From positions 1 through 26,987 of the IMG/VR virus record IMGVR_UViG_3300021197_001324: DNA of 26,987 nt. The stretch is one strand, 5' to 3'. The notes below the pieces were generated by a model. It saw only the letters and a program-made list of their open reading frames with translations. It was not told the DNA's origin and did no database searches. The translations under genes were made by a program, and so were the position numbers. Below, piece by piece: positions 21,435 to 26,987 of this stretch; position 1 is the first letter of the stretch, and each line of letters opens with the position of its first letter. The stretch comes from a virus.

Positions 21435-24221
21435 ATGCCAACCGCTCAAGAAAATTTTGATATACTTGTAAGCAGCCTTTTTTCAGATAATGCAATCTCT
21501 TCTATCTTAAGGTCTTCTGAAAATTGCCTAATTAAACAATACCTAGGAGATTTTGCATATGCATCTAGAAACTCTCATAATGAGAAAGGGTGGAATAGCT
21601 TCATATGCTTGCACGATAGGGAGCCCGAAACACTGACCTCCAAAATTGTAACTGGGGGTTATTCCTATAATAATCTAAGAAGAATAAAAACTTTGGAAAA
21701 AGCGAACTTGGTTCCAAAGATTAGATTTTATAAAGTTATAGTAGATGCCAACACAAGAAAGCCAACCTCAGAGATAAAAATACAATTTCCAGACAGTAAC
21801 AAGGAAAATTTGACCTCTCTTATGAGTAATAGAGATGAAAGAGGCGATGACATTGGCATTAAGTCTTTTACATTTGATATAAAAAATCAAAATCCATTTG
21901 CCGCCTCTAGAATAGTTGAGAGCACCCTCGTGCTGACCATGGTCTCTGGTGAATCGCTAACGAAGAGAAGACCGCAAGGGTTTAAGTTTGCAGATTTAAT
22001 AATCAGAAATAATAGGGTGGATCCTGACTCGTTTGACTCTGACTATTATCAAATCAAGGCGGTTGTGGGATATGAAATACCCCCCGGCGACTCGATTGAT
22101 GCTGGGCTGAAAAGAGATCTAAGGCAAAACCAACTATCAATGATTATGACATTGATTGATTACGATATAAATTTTGAACAGAATGGTTTCCTAACTCTGA
22201 CCTTGAATTACGTTTCTAGGATTGAACAACAATTCCAAAGCGTAAATAAATATAATGTTTTTGAAGATAAAGAGTTCGAAAGGGGCTCTGCCGCAGACCG
22301 CAAAGCAAAAAGAAAAGACATAAGGGCGCAAAAAACAAAAAGAGCAAAAGCCAGCAAAGATGAGGTAAAGGCTATAGCCTTAGCTGAAGCGCGACATACA
22401 AAAGATATCAACAGCATACCCAATATTGGAGAGACATATACTCTTAAGGGGGTGGGAGGATATGTCAAAGTAGGTGCCGACCTTAACGAAGAGTTAGAGA
22501 TGTCCGAAGAAGATTATTACTTTAAAGTCAGATTAGCCAACGAAAAAAGGGATGCCGCTATAGAGGCAGCCCGACAGAAAACTCTCAATGTAATTTCAGA
22601 TTCGGATTTAGAAATTTCTAAAAAAGAAGCAGAACTCGTATACGCGCAAAATCAAAACAGAGTTGAAAAGTATAGTCAAATATTAGACAATCTTTTCTCT
22701 TTTGGCAAAATTAGAAAAATCGTAATACCCAAAGAAGCAATGGTAATATATGGGCAAGCATTTGAAGATGAGCTTTCGGCTTATACAGAAGAAATGTTTG
22801 CTTCAGCCCTCACCACGGGTACTTCCGGGTTGCCATCTATCCAAGCCCTCCTTTTGCTTGTTGAGCAACGCAGGGCAGATATATATGCCAGCATCCAAGA
22901 TCAGATAATCACTTCAGCACCAGTTACAAGCACAGCGATGGTGCCTCTTCAGGCAGCCTTGGATGATTTAGCAAAACAAATTGCCGCTGCCGCTGGCAGG
23001 TCTGCACCCGTAGTTCAGGACATATTGGAAGCCAGCAGGAGATTTGATCCAACAGAATTTGCGAGAACATATACAAGTACAGGTACTGCATACGAGTACC
23101 CAACAGCGGATTCTGTGGGCGACGACAGGACCGACAAACATATATATTACTTTTATCTTGGTGACCTAATTGAACAAGCAATGTCTTTAAATTTGACTGA
23201 TCAAAAATTATTTGATGACAAACTAGCTTTGTGTCTCGGCAACTTCTCCTTCACAGAAACAGTTCCGCTGATCAGTTCTGCTCCGGGAGGCGTAACAACC
23301 AGTGGAACAACTAGCACCGAAAAAGTTATGAATTTAGCTGATTATCCAATTACTTTAGAAATGTTTTTAAAATTTTTTAAAGCAAACATCGTTGATAAGT
23401 CACTGGACGTATACCCTCTAGCAGATTTTGTGAGAGACACTACCCAAAGATTGGTGATGCCATCTTTAAATTCTGAGTGTTTTGGTAATGGTGTTGCAGA
23501 GGGCAAAACAATAAAGACAGTTTCTTTTGAGCTTCCCGAGATGACCCCCGGCGCTGCTGGGGGAGATTCAAGAGAGCCAATAACAAACGGACGCTATGGA
23601 GACTCAAGCGTTACTTCCTTGGCAGATTATTACAAGAGGGCTTTTCAAGGTGCAGAGTATAATATGAGATTTGATGTTGAACCTCTTATGATCAAATCTG
23701 GTGGCTTAGGAAAGAATCTTTTTGGCAACAATGATCTTCTAAGCAGAAAAAAGGCTACCGATAGATACGGGTATTTCTTAACTTATGCGACAACTAGGTC
23801 CGCTGAACTATCGTTCATGGGCAATGAGAAGTTGGACATTAATAGGGGTATATACCATTTCTATTTAGGTTCAGACAGGGGTCTTGTAAAAAATATAGAT
23901 TTTGTAAAACAATCAGATTCTCAAATAGCTTTGATTATGGCGGAGAGGGCTATGACTAAGGGAGACGAGAAAATAGAATTGTGGAGAAACTTTTCTGCAA
24001 ATCTAAGCCTAGTTGGCAATACGTTGCTGCGACCCGGTTGTTTTATATATATCAACCCAACTATATCTGGCTTGGGAGATCCATCAAAAAAAGGCTCCTT
24101 GGGTAGAGCTATGGGTCTTGGCGGTTATTATATGGTCTTGCGTGTATCAAACACAATTGATGAGTCTGGATGGACAACCTCGGCAGAAGCTGTCTGGCAA
24201 TCTGTACCCCCCGGTACCTGA
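21435..24221 (+). CDS. Large baseplate hub protein (gp27/gpD-type C-terminal domain)
   Basis: This gene encodes 928 aa. The N-terminal part (about 1-280) is mixed alpha/beta, with SFTFDIKNQNPFAASRIVES and VLTMVSG near residues 155-175. A strongly charged coiled-coil region follows (about 285-420, many Lys/Glu/Ala), then an Ala/Thr-rich middle. The C-terminal 170 residues carry GIYHFYLGSDRGLVKNIDF, LVGNTLLRPGCFIYINPT and LGGYYMVLRVSNTIDESGW. This resembles hub proteins that bind the tail spike (gp27/gpD/VgrG-type). No lysozyme or peptidase motif is visible. GGAG at 21422-21425 precedes the ATG. It sits between the LysM-like wedge protein and the HxH protein. The hub call rests mainly on the C-terminal part and on position. 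Confidence 0.6.
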   Translation: MPTAQENFDILVSSLFSDNAISSILRSSENCLIKQYLGDFAYASRNSHNEKGWNSFICLHDREPETLTSKIVTGGYSYNNLRRIKTLEKANLVPKIRFYKVIVDANTRKPTSEIKIQFPDSNKENLTSLMSNRDERGDDIGIKSFTFDIKNQNPFAASRIVESTLVLTMVSGESLTKRRPQGFKFADLIIRNNRVDPDSFDSDYYQIKAVVGYEIPPGDSIDAGLKRDLRQNQLSMIMTLIDYDINFEQNGFLTLTLNYVSRIEQQFQSVNKYNVFEDKEFERGSAADRKAKRKDIRAQKTKRAKASKDEVKAIALAEARHTKDINSIPNIGETYTLKGVGGYVKVGADLNEELEMSEEDYYFKVRLANEKRDAAIEAARQKTLNVISDSDLEISKKEAELVYAQNQNRVEKYSQILDNLFSFGKIRKIVIPKEAMVIYGQAFEDELSAYTEEMFASALTTGTSGLPSIQALLLLVEQRRADIYASIQDQIITSAPVTSTAMVPLQAALDDLAKQIAAAAGRSAPVVQDILEASRRFDPTEFARTYTSTGTAYEYPTADSVGDDRTDKHIYYFYLGDLIEQAMSLNLTDQKLFDDKLALCLGNFSFTETVPLISSAPGGVTTSGTTSTEKVMNLADYPITLEMFLKFFKANIVDKSLDVYPLADFVRDTTQRLVMPSLNSECFGNGVAEGKTIKTVSFELPEMTPGAAGGDSREPITNGRYGDSSVTSLADYYKRAFQGAEYNMRFDVEPLMIKSGGLGKNLFGNNDLLSRKKATDRYGYFLTYATTRSAELSFMGNEKLDINRGIYHFYLGSDRGLVKNIDFVKQSDSQIALIMAERAMTKGDEKIELWRNFSANLSLVGNTLLRPGCFIYINPTISGLGDPSKKGSLGRAMGLGGYYMVLRVSNTIDESGWTTSAEAVWQSVPPGT

Positions 24222-24250
24222 GTCTAACAATAGCAGCGTAGGAAATTAAG

Positions 24251-25870
24251 ATGAATTATAAAAAAATTGAAACACACTTTGACTTCTTGAGATACGACAA
24301 GGGTTCTGTTAGAAATGTGAACGAATATGTTTATGGAAGCAATTCATTAAACTCTAGAGAAATATTTGCACAAAGAAAAAAGTACCAATTAATCCACCCC
24401 GATGCTTCCATGGAGGACTTAGAGGGTAAAAAGTTGGATGAGTTTTTCACTTATCTTGGTTCCGAAGTCGCTGTAGGCAGAGCGATGCCGATAAGCTTTT
24501 GGGCGACCGGACAGGCTGCGTATGGGAGAATTGATTCTAACAAGAATTATATTTATCCAAAAGAGTTTTATTATAAGCAAGTTAACAATACGAACAATTC
24601 AGGAGAATCGGTTTTTGTATTAAATTTTGTTGCAGACGCTTTTGAAGACTTGATGAAATATATAAAGATTGAAAAGAAAAAATTCTTAGCAGAGGATGAC
24701 TTTTTATCAAATGACATACAGCCTGTTCGTGGTTTGCAACTGTTGGCTCCACTGCACACCAATATAATGAATGCTCACTACGAGGCATTTAAAACTATGT
24801 TAATTGAAAATTCAAAATTAAATTCGGGCGTAATTGATTTTGAATCCTTTTTGGATCATTTTTTAAACACCTATGGTTCCTTGGCTTTAAAAGAATACCC
24901 CCTAAGCAGAACTGGGCTGTTGCAATCAAATAAAATAAGCCCTAATGCTAGTGGATTGTGCTTGGAAATATCAAAAGAAGACCACGACAAGGATCAGCCA
25001 AAAAAAGAAAAATACTTGAATAGCCCAAATTATCATTTTTATACCGCAGCAGCAGCGCAGTTTGGATTCATGGTAGACAAAAATGCCCCATGGCGTTTGG
25101 TGGCTAATATTTATTCTCCAAAGATGAGACCCTACATCCAAAAATACTTTCAAAATTATAGTAATGAAGGGTGGACAACCCCAAATTTAGATCACTCCCA
25201 CTACTATATGGGATACACGAATAGCTTGATAGAGGGCGCAGAAAACCCGAAACAGTCAATCCAAACGAAAGAAATCAAAAACTTTGCAGATGATATACCA
25301 GTGGCGCAGCATAGCCACATAATAACAAAAGATGGCGAAGTGTCCATCGAAATAGCTCCTGCGGGAGGAGTGGCATCTGACGGCAAGCTCATAGGAAAGG
25401 GCGTTGCTGACCATACTCATGGAATAGATGCTTCGGAGCCAATAAAAGATTGGAGCCCATTAGATTTTTACGAGAAGTTTTATGTAAAAACAAGCATAAC
25501 AGATGTTCAGGACGTAAAAGAAACAATAATAAATATGTATCAAAAGTTGATTAGTGACTTGCCCATGGTTAATGTCCTTCAGACTTGTTTTGACGCAAAA
25601 GATTCAATTGATGGATACTTTGTTGATGGCGCTAATGTTAAAACGAAATTTAAAAAAATCCCTAGAAAGCCCTATGAAGCAGAAAAATACGGAGATTTAT
25701 TCTGGATTAAGACTTATGTTATTATGAGAATGTCTGAAATGGGCAAGGATAGCTTGATTGATCACGATAATTTAAATAAAGTGATGAGCGATGTGAATCA
25801 ACTTTATTATTTTGTTGACAAATCCGCAGCACTAATATATATTAATAATCATCTAAAACAATATTACTAG
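24251..25870 (+). CDS. Baseplate-associated protein with three HxH motifs, possible spike
   Basis: The 539-aa protein is AT-rich in coding and has no named family that I can assign. The N-terminal 300 residues are mixed alpha/beta (RDSNKNY-like turns, long helices near 130-215). Residues 310-395 are unusual: HSH at 315-317, HSH at 354-356 and HTH at 388-390, set in a Gly/Asp/Ile-rich beta stretch (TKDGEVSIEIAPAGGVASDG). HxH pairs bind iron in trimeric phage spikes and fibre tips (P2 gpV, T4 gp37), so an inserted metal-binding beta structure is plausible. The C-terminal 140 residues are helical with LINMYQ-like and DLFWIKTYVIMRM segments. The SD AGGAA is at 24240-24244. It ends the baseplate group. 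Confidence 0.6.
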   Translation: MNYKKIETHFDFLRYDKGSVRNVNEYVYGSNSLNSREIFAQRKKYQLIHPDASMEDLEGKKLDEFFTYLGSEVAVGRAMPISFWATGQAAYGRIDSNKNYIYPKEFYYKQVNNTNNSGESVFVLNFVADAFEDLMKYIKIEKKKFLAEDDFLSNDIQPVRGLQLLAPLHTNIMNAHYEAFKTMLIENSKLNSGVIDFESFLDHFLNTYGSLALKEYPLSRTGLLQSNKISPNASGLCLEISKEDHDKDQPKKEKYLNSPNYHFYTAAAAQFGFMVDKNAPWRLVANIYSPKMRPYIQKYFQNYSNEGWTTPNLDHSHYYMGYTNSLIEGAENPKQSIQTKEIKNFADDIPVAQHSHIITKDGEVSIEIAPAGGVASDGKLIGKGVADHTHGIDASEPIKDWSPLDFYEKFYVKTSITDVQDVKETIINMYQKLISDLPMVNVLQTCFDAKDSIDGYFVDGANVKTKFKKIPRKPYEAEKYGDLFWIKTYVIMRMSEMGKDSLIDHDNLNKVMSDVNQLYYFVDKSAALIYINNHLKQYY

Positions 25871-25880
25871 AAGGTCAGCA

Positions 25881-26987
25881 TTGTTATTCCAAGCGTTAGA
25901 TGAAAAAGAAAAGTGTGTCGGCATCTATTCAGAGGGAGAAATCTATAATGACCTCCCAGACGAAGGCAACGAAACTTGGAAGTATGCTTCGTTCCTAAAA
26001 GACCTGCCGATTGAATACGCGAACATCTACTGCGAAGGCAAAGACCTAGGAGAAGTCTGCCCGCCAGAACTCAAAGAAGACTACGACCGTATCTGGTCAA
26101 AACTCAAAGCATTCTACAAATCATTTGCAATCGCTAAGGTTTCTCTACAAGACCATTGCTTCTTTGATCTTGTGCCCGAGGGCTTCCTGAAAGAGTTCTG
26201 TCTAATGAAAGACAAGATCACCAGACACGTTCTAGACACTTACCCTCGACCAGAGAACTACCAAAACATGGTCGATATCACAAAGCTAACCACAGAAATA
26301 AAGTATCAGAAACTAAACATTGATTTGTCTGTTCTCAACAATGAACTGGCAGACCCTAGAACAAAAGACTTTTACAGGAAGATACACAGAACAGAACCCT
26401 ACATCAAATACAATCCCTTCGGCACAAAGACAGGCAGACTAACCACCCAGAAGCATTCCTTTCCCATTTTAACTATGGATAAGAAGTTCAGAAAGATTAT
26501 TAAGCCAACCAACGACTGGCTTGTTGAGTTAGACTACAACGCAGCCGAAGTTCGCGTTATGCTAGGTCTCCTCGGAAAAGAGCAGCCTTACATAGATTTG
26601 CACGATTACAACGCCTATGAGTTGTTCGGTGGGCAAGTAACACGAGATGAAGCAAAAAAGAAACTTTTTTCGTGGCTTTACAACCCAAATGCTGAAGATG
26701 AGGTCCTATCTAAACTCTATGATAGGGCAGCAGTCAAAGAGATGTTTTGGGACGGCAACATGGTAAAAACTATGTTCCACCGTGAGATCCCCTCCGACGA
26801 GTATCACGCCCTAAACTACATCATCCAAAGCACTTGTAGCGACTTGATTATGGATAGGGCAATCTCAATCAACGAAATACTCGAAGGAAAGAAAACCAAG
26901 ATAGCATTTATCATCCACGACAGCATTGTGTTAGACTATGCCGACGAGGATGGCGACTTTATCAACATGGTATACTGGGAGTTTATG
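25881..26987 (+). CDS. Family A DNA polymerase, polymerase domain only (partial, cut by window edge)
   Basis: An open frame of 369 codons runs to the window end, so the C-terminus is missing. It carries the family A set: YNPFGTKTGRLTT (GRLTT at 185-189), motif A DYNAAEVRVM with Asp218, an O-helix R255-x3-K259-x3-F263-x3-Y267 followed by Asn instead of the usual Gly, and motif C IHDSIVLD with His346-Asp347. Only about 180 residues precede GRLTT, and I see no DEDD exonuclease motifs, so the 3'-5' exonuclease is absent or encoded elsewhere. The start is TTG at 25881 with AAGGT upstream, because an in-frame stop at 25854 leaves no ATG. It begins 10 nt after the baseplate gene. Its codons favour C-ending forms, unlike the AT-rich gene before it. 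Confidence 0.88.
   Translation, partial: MLFQALDEKEKCVGIYSEGEIYNDLPDEGNETWKYASFLKDLPIEYANIYCEGKDLGEVCPPELKEDYDRIWSKLKAFYKSFAIAKVSLQDHCFFDLVPEGFLKEFCLMKDKITRHVLDTYPRPENYQNMVDITKLTTEIKYQKLNIDLSVLNNELADPRTKDFYRKIHRTEPYIKYNPFGTKTGRLTTQKHSFPILTMDKKFRKIIKPTNDWLVELDYNAAEVRVMLGLLGKEQPYIDLHDYNAYELFGGQVTRDEAKKKLFSWLYNPNAEDEVLSKLYDRAAVKEMFWDGNMVKTMFHREIPSDEYHALNYIIQSTCSDLIMDRAISINEILEGKKTKIAFIIHDSIVLDYADEDGDFINMVYWEFM

Noticed and set aside
1-26987. tRNA genes, insertion sequences or integration sites
   Set aside because: No cloverleaf-like segment, transposase, integrase or terminal inverted repeat was seen. Gaps between genes are too short for most of these.

Overview
The window is a contiguous piece of a tailed-phage genome, or of an uncultured virus of that kind, with a contractile T4-type tail. 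Every supported gene lies on the + strand, genes are packed with short gaps or overlaps, and recognisable T4-type products follow one another: scaffold gp22, major capsid gp23, neck gp13/gp14, tail completion gp15, sheath gp18, tube gp19, gp26/gp51, tape measure, gp53 and hub. Proteins diverge strongly from T4, there is a phage-encoded ribosomal protein bS21, and the polymerase is family A rather than T4's family B. This fits a distant ('far-T4'), probably aquatic, myovirus. The host cannot be identified from the sequence. Most genes have clear Shine-Dalgarno (SD) sites, so the host ribosome presumably uses them.

Layout. (1) 1-2135: end of an unknown gene, a small hypothetical protein, bS21, a small probable virion protein and a LamG-like lectin-fold protein. 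(2) 2136-5351: a 186-nt gap with tandem hairpins and a terminator, a 905-aa fibre with a C-terminal S74 self-cleaving chaperone, a terminator, and a small unknown gene. (3) 5391-8411: prohead scaffold and major capsid protein, closed by a strong terminator. (4) 8483-11218: neck and tail-completion genes. (5) 11243-16057: an unusually large sheath and the tail tube. (6) 16064-17183: a sigma70-like promoter, a gp26-like protein and an overlapping gp51-like frame joined at a T7 run, then a terminator. (7) 17194-25870: small unknown protein, tape measure, tube-like baseplate protein, gp53/LysM-like wedge protein, hub protein, and a baseplate or spike protein with three HxH motifs. (8) 25881-end: a family A DNA polymerase cut by the window edge, the start of a replication region.

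How it works together. Scaffold and capsid protein build the prohead. gp13/14/15 close the neck and tail. The tape measure sets tube length, with gp26/gp51-type proteins as likely assembly factors. Tube and sheath polymerise on the baseplate genes of region 7. The LamG and S74 proteins probably bind the host surface. bS21 may enter host ribosomes and favour translation of viral messages. Portal, prohead protease, large terminase and tail lysozyme are not in the window.

The most interesting leads are a possible +1/-2 frameshift joining the gp26 and gp51 frames, the bS21 gene among virion genes, three HxH motifs resembling iron-binding phage spikes, a recurrent ACTATTTA box usually followed by a 7-nt-loop hairpin, a sheath about twice the T4 length, and a family A polymerase with no exonuclease domain.
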